From Caballeronia sp. TF1N1 (GTDB taxonomy: Bacteria > Pseudomonadota > Gammaproteobacteria > Burkholderiales > Burkholderiaceae): a DNA stretch of 64,000 nt. The DNA is taken from assembly GCF_022878925.1 (NCBI RefSeq), contig NZ_CP084627.1, positions 620,001 to 684,000 on the forward strand, given 5' to 3'. Made by a program: the position numbers and the translations under genes. Within the stretch, counting starts at the first letter, position 1; each line of letters begins with the position of its first letter. The notes beneath the pieces are model-generated. The model made no database searches. It was not told the DNA's origin and saw nothing but the letters and a program-made list of their open reading frames with translations. Shown here one piece after another: positions 43,537 to 52,781 of the stretch.

Positions 43537-43974
43537 TCAGTGATGTTCGAACTCCGCACGCGGCTTCGGCGTTGCCTTGACCTTGGTGTACTGGAATTCG
43601 GGCAGGGCCTTGATCGCGTCCTTCGTCGCGCCGGGCAGCACGAGCTTGCCGCCCTGGAAATCGAGTTGTTCGACCGGAATGGCGACGTCGTGATGCGAGA
43701 CGCCGAGGAACTGGTTTGCCGCGATGATCGCGAACGAAACCGAACGGTCTGGCGCCACGATGATGTCGTGGATCACGCCGACCTTCGCGCCCTGTTCATT
43801 GAAGACGGGCTTGTTGAGAATCGACTTCCTGACGCTCCAGCCGTCGATGATGGCGGTCGATACCTCGACCGATACGCCGAGCGTCTGTGCGCCTGCAACT
43901 TGCGCGTAGGACGCGGTGGAAGTCAGGCCAATGGCCGATGCGGCGAAGAGCAGTGCCACGAGTTTCGAGTTCAT
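43537..43974 (-). CDS. Exported PRC-barrel domain protein
   Basis: 145 residues with a signal peptide ending near SYA-QV. The PRC-barrel core is VRKSILNKPVFNEQGAKVG (in part), VIHDIIVAPDRSVSFAIIAA and an HHDVAIPVEQLDF end. PRC-barrel proteins with signal peptides are common in Burkholderiaceae and may bind other macromolecules; function unknown. Tail rich in charged residues and His (AEFEHH). Confidence 0.88.
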   Translation of the reverse strand: MNSKLVALLFAASAIGLTSTASYAQVAGAQTLGVSVEVSTAIIDGWSVRKSILNKPVFNEQGAKVGVIHDIIVAPDRSVSFAIIAANQFLGVSHHDVAIPVEQLDFQGGKLVLPGATKDAIKALPEFQYTKVKATPKPRAEFEHH

Positions 43975-44083
43975 CTTCCAATCCTCAAAAGATTTGGCAA
44001 ATCAGTTCTTGGGAATTGCGCGAATCTAGCGCGGTAGAAGTGTGAACGTTTATTGCGAATTTTGCAGGGAACGTGCTCATACC

Positions 44084-44116
44084 CACGGCGTGCACCCGCT
44101 TGGGGCGCACGCCGTG
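44084..44116 (-). terminator. Hairpin after the DUF2945 gene
   Basis: CACGGCGTGC (44084-44093) and GCACGCCGTG (44107-44116) form a 10-bp stem 20 bases past the DUF2945 stop codon on the minus strand. No T-run. Confidence 0.4.
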
Positions 44117-44136
44117 ACGCGGAAATCGAAGAAAAT

Positions 44137-44352
44137 TCAGTGTGAAATGCGTTTCAGCGCTTCCGCTTTGTGCACGGCATGCTTGCCGCTCTTGTCGCTT
44201 TCCACCTCGTAGTGCGGATCGGACTTCGATGCATTGACCGTATGGCCATCGACTGTCGTGCGTTCGTGGATCACTTTCACGACATGGCCCGTGGTCTCGC
44301 CCTGCGGCGTATTCCAGCTAACGTGATCGTGCAGCTTGAGGGATTGAGTCAT
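44137..44352 (-). CDS. DUF2945 (hypervirulence-associated TUDOR domain) protein
   Basis: 71 residues from the ATG at 44352, with GGAGAGACG upstream; the in-frame ATG at 44403 is unlikely. The motif HDHVSWNTPQGETTGHVVKV and the ending DPHYEVESDKSGKHAVHKAE (in part) match the DUF2945/HVA-TUDOR family. It is a small SH3-like beta barrel; function in bacteria is not known. Confidence 0.85.
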   Translation of the reverse strand: MTQSLKLHDHVSWNTPQGETTGHVVKVIHERTTVDGHTVNASKSDPHYEVESDKSGKHAVHKAEALKRISH

Positions 44353-44409
44353 CGCGTCTCTCCATCGTTGAAGTGCCAACGAAAGCGCAACGGCCATGCC
44401 CACGCGCGG

Positions 44410-44832
44410 CTACTTAAAGCGGGCGAGCGTCCCTTCATCCTCGTGGCCATCGAAAAAGCGTTGCAGCGCGTCGTTAAAGATCGCGGGATCGGGCGCGGTG
44501 CGCGCGAAGAGCGTCATCGACGAATGAAACTTCATGTCGTCCGGATACCCAAAAATTTGCTCGACGCTCGAATTCTTCACGCCGTTGACGATGCCCGTCA
44601 ATTCGACGAGCCGCGCGCCGAGCACAGGATGCGCGATATACGCTTCGGCTTCCGCGCGGGACTGGATAGCGTAGTGCCGCGCCATGTGGCTATGGCCGAG
44701 ACCTGCGATTTGCGGGAACACGAACCACATCCAGTGCGTGCGCTTGCGGCCGGCGGACAACTCGGCGCGCACGTCGTCGATGACGGCTTCTTGTGCATCG
44801 ACGAAGCGTTGAAGATCGAAGGTATCGCTCAT
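44410..44832 (-). CDS. DUF1810 family protein
   Basis: 140 residues from the ATG at 44832 (AGGACATGCC upstream). The sequence follows DUF1810: FDLQRFVDAQEAVIDDVRAE, GRKRTHWMWFVFPQ, GHSHMARHYAI and LTGIVNGVKNSSVEQIFGYP (20 residues), ending LARFK. The family is cytoplasmic and of unknown function, although it resembles calpastatin-named entries by historical misannotation. A longer in-frame start would run across the aldo/keto reductase gene and is rejected. Confidence 0.88.
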   Translation of the reverse strand: MSDTFDLQRFVDAQEAVIDDVRAELSAGRKRTHWMWFVFPQIAGLGHSHMARHYAIQSRAEAEAYIAHPVLGARLVELTGIVNGVKNSSVEQIFGYPDDMKFHSSMTLFARTAPDPAIFNDALQRFFDGHEDEGTLARFK

Positions 44833-44852
44833 GGCATGTCCTGGCTCTCTAG

Positions 44853-45785
44853 TCACGCGACGGCATCCGCGATGCGCTTTCGCAGCGCCGCATCCGGATA
44901 ATCGCCAATGCCCGCGCGCACGTTGTCGATCATGTACTCGCGCCGTCCGGTGCCCGGAATCACGCAAGTGACGGCGGGGTTTCCCAACACGAATTTGAGC
45001 AGAAGCTGTGCCCAACTCGTGCAGCCCAAATTGGCCGCGAACGCGGGCAGCGGTTTTGCGCGAAGCGAGGCGAGCAGCGAGCCGCCGCCGAACGGCTGGT
45101 TGACGAGCACAGCGACACCGCGCTCGGCGGCAAGCGGCAGCAGCCGTTCCTCGGCGTCGCGGTCGTTGGCCGCGTAGTTGATTTGCACGAAGTCCACACG
45201 CTCGGATCGCAGCACCGCTTCGACCTGCCCGAACGCGCTCGACGTGTAATGCGTAACGCCGATATAGCGCACGCGCCCGGCCGCTTTCCAATCGCGCAGC
45301 GTGGCGAGTTGCGTGCGCCAGTCGAGCAGATTGTGGATCTGCATGAGGTCGATGCGCGGCGTTTTGAAAAGGCGCATCGACTGTTCCATTTGCGCGATGC
45401 CCGCCTCGCGTCCATCGGTCCACACCTTGGTGGCGATGAACGCCTTGTCGCGTGCGTGCAATTCGGCGAGCAGGTCGCCCGCGACGGCTTCGGACGAGCC
45501 ATACATGGGCGATGAATCGATCACCGAGCCGCCCGCCGCGAACAGCACGCGCAGCACTTCGGCGAGTTCGCGACGGCGGGCGGCGTCGTCGCCGACGTCG
45601 AATGTGCGCCACGTGCCGCAGCCGATTACAGGCAGCGCTTCGTTGCTCGATGGAATCGGGCGCTTGTGCATGGGCGTCGACTGCGAGGGCGCGATCTGCG
45701 CGACGAGCGGGTTTGTCGCTCCGGCGAGCGCCGCCGTGGCCGCGACACGCAGGAACCGTCGGCGATCCGGTGAACGGCCGTTCAT
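44853..45785 (-). CDS. Aldo/keto reductase with Tat signal
   Basis: 310 residues. The N-terminus has a twin-arginine-like motif (RRRFLRVAAT) and hydrophobic stretch ending near VAQ-IA, so export of a folded protein is expected. The aldo/keto reductase fold is shown by DSSPMYGSSE (catalytic Asp/Tyr), IATKVWTD (Lys), MQIHNLLDW (His) and VIPGTGRREYM near the NADP pocket. Exported reductases of this group are common in Proteobacteria, but cofactor supply outside the cytoplasm is unclear. It lies 20 bases upstream of the DUF1810 gene. Confidence 0.88.
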   Translation of the reverse strand: MNGRSPDRRRFLRVAATAALAGATNPLVAQIAPSQSTPMHKRPIPSSNEALPVIGCGTWRTFDVGDDAARRRELAEVLRVLFAAGGSVIDSSPMYGSSEAVAGDLLAELHARDKAFIATKVWTDGREAGIAQMEQSMRLFKTPRIDLMQIHNLLDWRTQLATLRDWKAAGRVRYIGVTHYTSSAFGQVEAVLRSERVDFVQINYAANDRDAEERLLPLAAERGVAVLVNQPFGGGSLLASLRAKPLPAFAANLGCTSWAQLLLKFVLGNPAVTCVIPGTGRREYMIDNVRAGIGDYPDAALRKRIADAVA

Positions 45786-46173
45786 GGCAGAGAAGAACCA
45801 TGACGCCGTGCATGGTTCGAGTTAGGCAAAGGCATCATCGATCAGGCTCCTGGCGAAGACATGCAGGAACAGATGCAATGTCTGGTGCAACCCGCGTCTC
45901 GCAGCAGGATAACCCGATACCGAAACGAACAATGCCGGCGCTACTTCTTCCTGGGCTCGTCGAGACAGACTCGGAAACGGTTACCATAACCGGCGCGTTT
46001 GTTTCACGTACGTGCTCGCCTGATCGATACGCTTGCGTCTATGCTCGGAAGTCGTACCCGGCAACGAAAGCTCGATCTGACATTTTTTTGCAGCTAAGGC
46101 GAACCGTGCAATTAGCATGTGCGCCCGAGCGCCGGCATTCGCGGCTTCGCTCTTCGCACCTTGCAAAACAAAA
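45786..46173. other. Intergenic region between divergent units
   Basis: No supported gene in 388 bases. It contains one perfect palindrome (45978-45992) and must hold the promoters of the aldo/keto reductase and the TPR/glycosyltransferase-like gene; no -35/-10 pair stood out. Confidence 0.4.
45978..45992. promoter_or_regulatory. Perfect CGGTTA-CCA-TAACCG palindrome
   Basis: A 6-bp perfect inverted repeat with a 3-base centre in the divergent promoter region. Compact size fits a dimeric regulator site; the regulator is unknown. Confidence 0.35.
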
Positions 46174-47409
46174 ATGAGTCTCCCAGACGCCCAGAACTTA
46201 CCGCTCAACATAGACAGCGTGCGCGCCTTGCGCGTGGCCGGGCGCGCCGTCGAAGCGCAGGCCATGATCACTCGACTCGCCGCCTTGCCCGATCCCGGCG
46301 TATGGATCGGACAACTCGGCATCGACTTGAACTATCTCGGCATGCGCGAGCTTGCGGAACGTTGTCTCAGGATAGCGCTTACGCATGACATGTCTCCCTT
46401 CGTGCGCTACCAGCTCACCGAAGAACTCGCGATGGTGCTTTACTCGAGCGGCAAGTATCACGAAGCGCATGCACTGCATCGCATCAACCGCGATGTCGGA
46501 CGCGGCGAGTCGCTTCTCCACGTGCTCTTTAGCGGTGACATGCCGTGGATCGACTTGGCGCGTCCCAAGCTGCTCGGCATAGACGAACCCGTTGCCGGCA
46601 AGTCGATCTTGATCTCCATCGAAGGCGGCTTCGGCGATTTCGTGCTCTATTCGCGCTACGTCGATGCCTTGCTGCGGGAAGGCGCACGCGAGTTGGTCAT
46701 CGAAGTCTTCGACGAGTGGCGCGATGTCGTCCGCCCGCGCGAAGGCGTGCGTCTTGTCATCCCGACGGCCGAGCAACGTGCGCACGAGATGCAGCATTGC
46801 GACCGCATCACGTACGTGTTCAATCTCTTCGCGCGCTATCAGCATTCGCCATATTTTCCGATGGAGAGTCCCGGCGGCATGATCGCATGCAATCCCAATC
46901 GCGGCTTCCCGCACGAAGCGCTTGCATCGATGCAACGCGAACCGAAGCGGATGAAGGTCGGTATCGGCTGGCGCAGCGCCAGCAACGTGCGCCATGAGCC
47001 GTACCGGTCGATGCAACTCCAACAACTGGCCGCGTTGTTCGCCAATCCCGATTGCCGCTTCTACTCGCTTCAGGTCGGCGCGCTGACCGATGACGAACGT
47101 GCGTTGATGCAGGCGCACGATGTCATCGACATGGCGCCGTATCTCGCGGCTTTCGGCGATACGGCATACGTGCTCGACGAACTCGATTTGTTTATCACCA
47201 TCGACTCCGGTCCCGCGCATCTTGCAGGCGCGTTGAATCGTCCCGTATGGGTGCTGCTTGCAAACGCGTGCGATTGCCGCTGGTATGACTGTCAGCGCTT
47301 CACGCCCTGGTATCCGTCTATGCGGCTTTATCGTCAGACGCAACTCGGCGACTGGTCGCATCCGCTCGACGAATTGCAGGCCGATCTGGCGCAGCTCGCT
47401 GCACGCTGA
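46174..47409 (+). CDS. TPR-like protein with glycosyltransferase family 9-like C-terminus
   Basis: 411 residues from the ATG at 46174; the frame opens at 46117, but those extra residues have atypical composition and neither start has a clear ribosome-binding site. The first 130 residues form helical TPR-like repeats (AERCLRIALTHD, YHEAHALHRI). The rest resembles the GT-B fold of heptosyltransferase-like proteins: SILISIEGGFGDFVLYSRY, MKVGIGWRSASNVRHE, then DLFITIDSGPAHLAGALNRP and VWVLL. No signal peptide. It may act on a protein or glycan in the cytoplasm; acceptor unknown. I see no linked polysaccharide genes. Confidence 0.75.
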   Translation: MSLPDAQNLPLNIDSVRALRVAGRAVEAQAMITRLAALPDPGVWIGQLGIDLNYLGMRELAERCLRIALTHDMSPFVRYQLTEELAMVLYSSGKYHEAHALHRINRDVGRGESLLHVLFSGDMPWIDLARPKLLGIDEPVAGKSILISIEGGFGDFVLYSRYVDALLREGARELVIEVFDEWRDVVRPREGVRLVIPTAEQRAHEMQHCDRITYVFNLFARYQHSPYFPMESPGGMIACNPNRGFPHEALASMQREPKRMKVGIGWRSASNVRHEPYRSMQLQQLAALFANPDCRFYSLQVGALTDDERALMQAHDVIDMAPYLAAFGDTAYVLDELDLFITIDSGPAHLAGALNRPVWVLLANACDCRWYDCQRFTPWYPSMRLYRQTQLGDWSHPLDELQADLAQLAAR

Positions 47410-47470
47410 CGCCGCTCGACCCCGGCGCGCTTCATGTACGATTGACGCAGCTCCCACATGCGCCCGCGAC

Positions 47471-49339
47471 ATGACTCGTCTATCGATCCGTTTGGTTCTC
47501 GTCCTGGCGCTCGCGTCGACTGGCATTGCGCATGCCGCATCCGGCGACGACGATCCATCGACCGTTATCAGCGACAGCCACGAGTTCGTCGTGGCGGAAG
47601 ACGGTTCGGTGACCGAGGACGATACCACCGTGTTGCGCGCGAACACGTCGGCCGGCATCGACGAAATTGCGCAGCGTTACGTCTGGTACGACCGCAGCGT
47701 GTCGAACGTGGAAATCGTCGAAGCCTATTCCGTCGATGCCAACGGCGCGCGTCACGATGTTTCGCCCGAGCAGATTCGTGACATCCAGGAGCCGCGTTCG
47801 GCTGGCGCGCCCACGTTTCAGGACGCCAAGCTGCGCGCGGTGATTTTTCCGGCGGTGGGCATCGGCTCGACGGTGCATCTGCGGTTTCGCAAGAGCCAGG
47901 CGAGCCCTGTCATCGCAGGGCAGTTCAACTATTACGTCGATCCGGGTTCGCGGCCGGTGCTTGCACAGCGGCTCATCTTCGATCTGCCCGCGACCAAGCC
48001 GCTCTTCGCCGATGCGCGCGGTTATGAAGCCGAGCCGCCCGTCACCGCGAATGGCCGCACGCGCTATGCGTTCGATTACCGTCGCGAACACATTGCGCGC
48101 ATCGAAACCGGCTCGGTCGCTTACGCGCAATACGGCGACCGTCTGATGGTGTCGACGTTTCCCGATTACGCGAGCTTCGCCGCGAGCTATCGCGAACCCT
48201 CCGTGGACCCGAGCACGAAAGATCCCGCCGTGATCGCGTTCGCGCAATCGCTCACACGCAACGACGCCGACGCGCGCGCCAAAGCAAAGACGCTCTACGA
48301 CTGGGTACGCCGCAATATCCGCTATGTCGCGATGTTCATCGGTCAAAGTCCCGCCGTGCCGCATCGCGTGACGGAGGTACTTGCGAATCGTTATGGCGAT
48401 TGCAAGGACCATGTCGCGCTGTTCGGCGCGTTGCTCGATGCCGTGGGCATTCGCAACGAGCCCGCGCTGATTGGCCTGGGCGCGGTGTATTCGCTGCCTT
48501 CGGTGCCAGGCTACGGCGCGGGCGCGATCAATCACGTCATCACATGGATGCCCGATCTGAATCTATATGCGGATAGCACGGCGGCGAGCGTCGAGTTTGG
48601 CTTTCTGCCACTCGCGGACATGGATCGCCCGACCGTGCTCGTGAATGCCGGCAAGCTTTCGCACACGCCATCCACGCAGCCCTTATCGCGCGCGGCGCGA
48701 TTGCAGATCGACGTGGCGCCCGGAGGCGTCGCCAACTTTGCGTATTGGGTCGAGGATGCAGGATGGAGTGCCGAGATCGAGCGTATGAATCTGCGTTCGG
48801 CGAATACGGAGCGGCGCGAGCAGATCGCAACGGACCGTCTGCGTTATACGAATCTGCGTGGCGCGGGCGCGCTCACGACCAGCGATGTCGATGCCACGAG
48901 CGGCCCCTTCGCCACGACCGTGAACGGCACGCTCGACGACGTGGTCTGGCCCACTGGCACGACCGCGTTGCCCGCGTTGACGAGTCTCTCGGGGGGCATC
49001 GCGACGCAGGCGCGCAACTGGCTTGCGGAGCGCGTGCGTACGCAACCTTATCTGTGCATAGGCGGCGTGTTCGACGAGGTAGCGCAGATCGTGCTTCCTC
49101 GTACGATGCACGTGGTCGAAGTGCCCGACAACCTCGACCTCGATAGCGGCTTCTTCCGCTTTTCATCGCGCTATCTGTTCGATGCCGCGACCAACACGAT
49201 TCAGATCTCGCGCACTTTCACCGCGAATTTCGGCAAGCAGGTCTGCACGCCCGAGGACTTTCAGGCGGCGCAGCCGGTGCTTAAGAAGATCGAGCGCGAT
49301 ACGCAAGGGCAGATCATCGTGAAGGCGGCGTTGCGATAG
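47471..49339 (+). CDS. Exported DUF3857/transglutaminase-like protein
   Basis: 622 residues with a signal peptide ending AHA-AS (about residue 22). An N-terminal DUF3857 domain is followed by a transglutaminase-like domain with the triad visible as NRYGDCKDHVALFGALL (Cys), INHVITW (His) and LYADST (Asp). The C-terminal part is beta-rich. In other bacteria such proteins are periplasmic and of poorly known role, possibly peptidase or cross-linking. The start follows the neighbouring stop by 61 bases without a clear ribosome-binding site. It is convergent with the caspase-SUMF1 gene, 7 bases apart. Confidence 0.85.
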   Translation: MTRLSIRLVLVLALASTGIAHAASGDDDPSTVISDSHEFVVAEDGSVTEDDTTVLRANTSAGIDEIAQRYVWYDRSVSNVEIVEAYSVDANGARHDVSPEQIRDIQEPRSAGAPTFQDAKLRAVIFPAVGIGSTVHLRFRKSQASPVIAGQFNYYVDPGSRPVLAQRLIFDLPATKPLFADARGYEAEPPVTANGRTRYAFDYRREHIARIETGSVAYAQYGDRLMVSTFPDYASFAASYREPSVDPSTKDPAVIAFAQSLTRNDADARAKAKTLYDWVRRNIRYVAMFIGQSPAVPHRVTEVLANRYGDCKDHVALFGALLDAVGIRNEPALIGLGAVYSLPSVPGYGAGAINHVITWMPDLNLYADSTAASVEFGFLPLADMDRPTVLVNAGKLSHTPSTQPLSRAARLQIDVAPGGVANFAYWVEDAGWSAEIERMNLRSANTERREQIATDRLRYTNLRGAGALTTSDVDATSGPFATTVNGTLDDVVWPTGTTALPALTSLSGGIATQARNWLAERVRTQPYLCIGGVFDEVAQIVLPRTMHVVEVPDNLDLDSGFFRFSSRYLFDAATNTIQISRTFTANFGKQVCTPEDFQAAQPVLKKIERDTQGQIIVKAALR

Positions 49340-49346
49340 TGTGCCT

Positions 49347-51257
49347 TCACTGCGCGTCACGCGCCACACGAAAACCGTTCTGCGATTGCCTCACGCTCGA
49401 GCTGTATTTGAATCGCGTGGCCGATTGCATATAGCTCGCGCCTTCGCGCCACGAGCCGCCGCGAATCACGCGCACTGAACATGATGGATCGTCCCACGCG
49501 TGGCCATCGGCCGGTGCGCCCTTGTAGTTGCCGTGCCAGCAGTCGGCGACCCATTCCCAGACGCTGCCGTTCATGTCGTGGAGACCATACGGATTCGCGG
49601 CAAATGAGCCTACGGGCGTCGGCGCTTCGGGACGATAAGGCTCGCCGCAATCCTTGCAGTCGGCGTTGCCTTTCTTCATTTGATCGCCCCACCAGTACGT
49701 GCTCTGCGTGCCGCCGCGCGCCGCATATTCCCATTCGGCCTCGGTCGGCAGGCGATATGCCTTGCCGCCCACCTTGCTCAACCATTTGACGTAGACCTGC
49801 GCGTCGTCCCAACTGACGTTGCGCATCGGCGCATTGGCGGGCGGCGCGTTGCCGGCGTCGCCATCGGGTGAGATACGTGTGCAGGCGCCGGCATCGACGC
49901 ATGCATTCCATTGTTCGATCGTCACTTCGTATTTGCCGATGAGATACGGCTGCGCAATGGCCACGCGATGCGGCGGCTTTTCTGCGGGATCGTCGTTGTT
50001 GCTGCCCATGGTGAAGCTGCCAGCCGAGAGCGGGACCAGCGCGGGACAAGACGGGCAGTCTTTTACTTCGGCCCCAGCGGAAGTCTTCGCTGCGGGTTTG
50101 GATGCGACTGCGACTGCGACAGTGGCAGTCGTGGTTGCCGGTGCAGGCGTGGGCGTGGGCGCGGTTTGACGCGGCTTTTCAGCGACGACAGGCGGCGCGG
50201 GCTTCGGCGTCGGCGCCGGAGTAGGCGAAGCTGGCAACTGCGGCGATGCCGCGGGCTTCGCACTTGCGGCCGCCGCACGCAAGCGATCGATACGCGCCTT
50301 GGCAAGCGTGGCGAATCGTCCATTCGGATACGCCTTCAAATAGGCTTCGTAATCGCTTGGGTACGTGCTGTCCTTGATCGATTCCCAGAAGGTCAGTTCG
50401 TATTGCTCGCTGCTGTCCTTGGGAAGAATGCCTCGCGTATGCGTACCCGTGGCGGATTGCGTCGCATCGATGGCGTCCGTGGAAGCTAACGACATCGGCG
50501 CGAGTGTGAATGCGGCATCGAGTGTCGATGCGATCCACGGCCGTTGGCTATCGTGCGTCAACTGCGCGACATTTGCGGCGGCTATTTCGAATACCCGGGA
50601 TGTGGTGCGTGCTTCGCCGGACATCGCTCGTAACAGCGCGGCGGTGTAAAGGCCGTTGCGTTCCGTCTCGGCGGCTTCGGTCGCAAAAGTAGTTGCGTAC
50701 GCAACCAGTGTGTTCGCGGGCAAAGACATGCTCTCGGTGGGCGTAGCACCGAAGGGATCGTTCAGACACATGTCGAGCACGACGATGTTCGCGGCGTCCG
50801 GACGGCGTTGCACCATGCGCGCCACGACATCCTTCACCGGAATACCTTTCTCGACCAGCGTGACGGGCGCATCGGCGCGGGCATCGAGCGGGGCGAGCAG
50901 GGCATCGCCGCCTGCCTGCAGACCGTGGCCCGCAAAGTAGACGAGCGCGGTATCGTGTGGACCGAGTTGCGTGACGAACGTGTCGAGCGCGTCGCGCATG
51001 GCGGTCTCGTTGAGATCGATACGGCGCGTCACGTTGAATCCGAGCGACGTGAGCGCAACGCTCATATCGTATGCGTCGTGCTCCGCGGCCGGCAGCGGGG
51101 CGTCGCCGTAGTGCGTATTGCCGATAACGAGCGCCATGCGATTCGCATGAGTGTCGGCGGCCGCGACCGAAGGTCTCTCAAGCGGTGGATCAGAAGGCGC
51201 TGCGAACGCGCCGCCCATCGTCACGAACATGCCTGCGATGAAGAGAGTCCGCCACAT
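49347..51257 (-). CDS. Exported caspase (orthocaspase)-SUMF1 fusion protein
   Basis: 636 residues from the ATG at 51257 (AAAGGGTGTGAAT upstream; an in-frame start at 51392 is less likely). Signal peptide ends AFA-AP. A caspase p20-like domain (about 38-260) has the catalytic dyad His111 (YFAGHGLQ) and Cys164 (VVLDMCLNDPF). A proline-rich linker follows, then a formylglycine-generating-enzyme-type domain (about 430-636): FTMGSNNDDPAEKPPHRV, YRLPTEAEWEYAARGG, GLHDMNGSVWEWVADC, VIRGGSW, NGFRVARD. The paired active-site cysteines of true FGE are not present in the RGGSW-to-C-terminus region, so it probably binds rather than oxidises. Divergent from the DUF4399 genes. Confidence 0.9.
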   Translation of the reverse strand: MWRTLFIAGMFVTMGGAFAAPSDPPLERPSVAAADTHANRMALVIGNTHYGDAPLPAAEHDAYDMSVALTSLGFNVTRRIDLNETAMRDALDTFVTQLGPHDTALVYFAGHGLQAGGDALLAPLDARADAPVTLVEKGIPVKDVVARMVQRRPDAANIVVLDMCLNDPFGATPTESMSLPANTLVAYATTFATEAAETERNGLYTAALLRAMSGEARTTSRVFEIAAANVAQLTHDSQRPWIASTLDAAFTLAPMSLASTDAIDATQSATGTHTRGILPKDSSEQYELTFWESIKDSTYPSDYEAYLKAYPNGRFATLAKARIDRLRAAAASAKPAASPQLPASPTPAPTPKPAPPVVAEKPRQTAPTPTPAPATTTATVAVAVASKPAAKTSAGAEVKDCPSCPALVPLSAGSFTMGSNNDDPAEKPPHRVAIAQPYLIGKYEVTIEQWNACVDAGACTRISPDGDAGNAPPANAPMRNVSWDDAQVYVKWLSKVGGKAYRLPTEAEWEYAARGGTQSTYWWGDQMKKGNADCKDCGEPYRPEAPTPVGSFAANPYGLHDMNGSVWEWVADCWHGNYKGAPADGHAWDDPSCSVRVIRGGSWREGASYMQSATRFKYSSSVRQSQNGFRVARDAQ

Positions 51258-51618
51258 ATTCACACCCTTTCGGTCCGGCTTGATTAGGGGCGCGCCGTTC
51301 GCGCGTCTGTCGTTGTCGCCTGGATGCTCATGCAAAGTCGGCGCATGCGAGGACCATGCATTTGCCGTCGCGCTCGTGCATCTGCAGCACAAACAAAGAT
51401 AGCACGCGGTCAGTCGGCACTTAAATCCCCATTAAGCAGGTATGCGTGATGAGGAGTGCGCTTCCGTTCTCTGGTAAGTATCTTTTTTAAACGTTACGTT
51501 CTAATCTGAAAACCTGACGACGGCTTGATCGCTCCACGCACGAGCGTACGACAGTATCTTCAGCGCTCGCACATTCGTCAGTCCTTCATGTGACTGTTCA
51601 TCAAGAGGCATGCACAAC
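51258..51618. other. Divergent promoter region
   Basis: About 360 bases without a supported gene. An AT-rich stretch at about 51479-51515 holds a -10-like TCTAAT for the plus strand without a good -35. I searched both strands for a sigma-54 site like that at 52782 and found none here. Confidence 0.4.
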
Positions 51619-52056
51619 ATGTTGAGAAGAACCGTGCTTGGCGCACTGGCTTCACTCGCCGCCGTCGCCGCCGATACGTCTTTTTCCGCCGCGCGTCAGC
51701 GCACTCCCGCTCCGCCGAACGCTGAGGCATACATCATCTGGCCGCCCGACGGCGCCGTGATCTCGGGCGGCAAACTCTGGGTACGCATGGGACTGCGCAA
51801 CATGGGCGTCTGTCCGAAGGGCGTGGACATGCCCAACGTCGGACATCACCACTTGCTGATCGATACGGATCTGCCGCCGCTCGATCAGGAGATTCCCTCC
51901 GACCGCAATCACTTTCACTATGGCGCGGGCGAGACCGATGCGCGCCTGGAGCTTCCGCCGGGCAAGCACACGCTACAGCTGCTGATGGGCGACTACAACC
52001 ACGTACCGCACGATCCTCCTGTTTATTCCAAGAAGATCACCATCACGATGAAATGA
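51619..52056 (+). CDS. Exported DUF4399 protein, copy 1
   Basis: 145 residues from the ATG at 51619, which has AGAGG ten bases upstream; an ATG at 51610 is too close to that site. A signal peptide is followed by the DUF4399 core: IIWPPDGAVISGGKLWVRMGL (in part), GHHHLLIDTDLPPLDQEIPS, FHYGAGETDARLELPPGKHT and YSKKITITMK. The HHH and acidic residues may bind metal. Function unknown, probably periplasmic. A close paralogue follows 36 bases later. Confidence 0.88.
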   Translation: MLRRTVLGALASLAAVAADTSFSAARQRTPAPPNAEAYIIWPPDGAVISGGKLWVRMGLRNMGVCPKGVDMPNVGHHHLLIDTDLPPLDQEIPSDRNHFHYGAGETDARLELPPGKHTLQLLMGDYNHVPHDPPVYSKKITITMK

Positions 52057-52092
52057 AGCATGCACGGCAACCGCGCAGCCGAGGGGAATGAC

Positions 52093-52539
52093 ATGAAGAA
52101 CCGAACCGTCAGCGCAATCGCGCTATCACGTTTTGCATTGCTTGCCGCTGTGTTTGCAGTGCAATTCGCCGTAGCGGGGCCGACGCCGGCGCCCGCCAAC
52201 GCTTACGCCTATATCGGCTATCCAAACGATGGCCAGACCTTCGCGGCGGGCAAGCCTATTAAGGTGTGGTTCGGTCTACGGTACATGGGCGTGGCGCCGC
52301 GCGGCGTCAAATTCCCTAACACGGGGCATCATCACCTGTTGATCGATACGGACTTGCCGCCGATGGATCAGGAGATTCCGTCCGACCGCAATCACTTGCA
52401 CTACGGCGCGGGCGAAACGGAAACGACTATCGAACTTCCGCCGGGCAAGCACACACTTCAGCTCTTGATGGGCGATGACCGGCACATCCCGACCGACCCG
52501 CCTGTGTATTCGAAGAAGATCACGATCTACGTCAAGTAA
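52093..52539 (+). CDS. Exported DUF4399 protein, copy 2
   Basis: 148 residues from the ATG at 52093, preceded by GAGGGGAATGAC. Signal peptide ends near VAG-PT. The core, GHHHLLIDTDLPPMDQEIPS (20 residues), LHYGAGETETTIELPPGKHT and YSKKITIYVK, is nearly the same as in the gene just upstream, so the pair arose by tandem duplication and then diverged mainly in the signal peptide. The unit ends with a hairpin at 52540. Confidence 0.88.
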   Translation: MKNRTVSAIALSRFALLAAVFAVQFAVAGPTPAPANAYAYIGYPNDGQTFAAGKPIKVWFGLRYMGVAPRGVKFPNTGHHHLLIDTDLPPMDQEIPSDRNHLHYGAGETETTIELPPGKHTLQLLMGDDRHIPTDPPVYSKKITIYVK

Positions 52540-52566
52540 GCGGCGCGCGCATGCCTTAAGCGCCGC
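52540..52566 (+). terminator. Hairpin after the DUF4399 pair
   Basis: GCGGCGC (52540-52546) pairs with GCGCCGC (52560-52566), directly after the stop codon and followed by CTTTCCCTGTT. Likely terminator. Confidence 0.5.
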
Positions 52567-52781
52567 CTTTCCCTGTTGATACGCCATATCCGCAGACGTT
52601 TCGCGGATGAGAGCGTTCGTCTCGGGCCCAAGAAAAGCGATGTCGTTCGATAACGGACAGTTGGAGTCCGAAGTGTTGGTAGAAGACCATCATCAGTGGG
52701 TTGAGTTTTAGAGCGCATTACGTCGACCGTGCTTATGTGCGACAAGGCTTTGCTAGATATTTTTCCGCATCGAACGACGAC
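52567..52781. other. Upstream region of the peptide genes
   Basis: No gene is seen. The region is less GC-rich than its neighbours and would be expected to hold activator sites for the sigma-54 promoter at 52782; I could not identify a convincing repeated or palindromic site. Confidence 0.4.

Noticed and set aside
49347..49900. True formylglycine-generating activity for the caspase-SUMF1 protein
   Set aside because: The domain fold motifs are present, but the catalytic cysteine pair is not, and no sulfatase gene is in the window.
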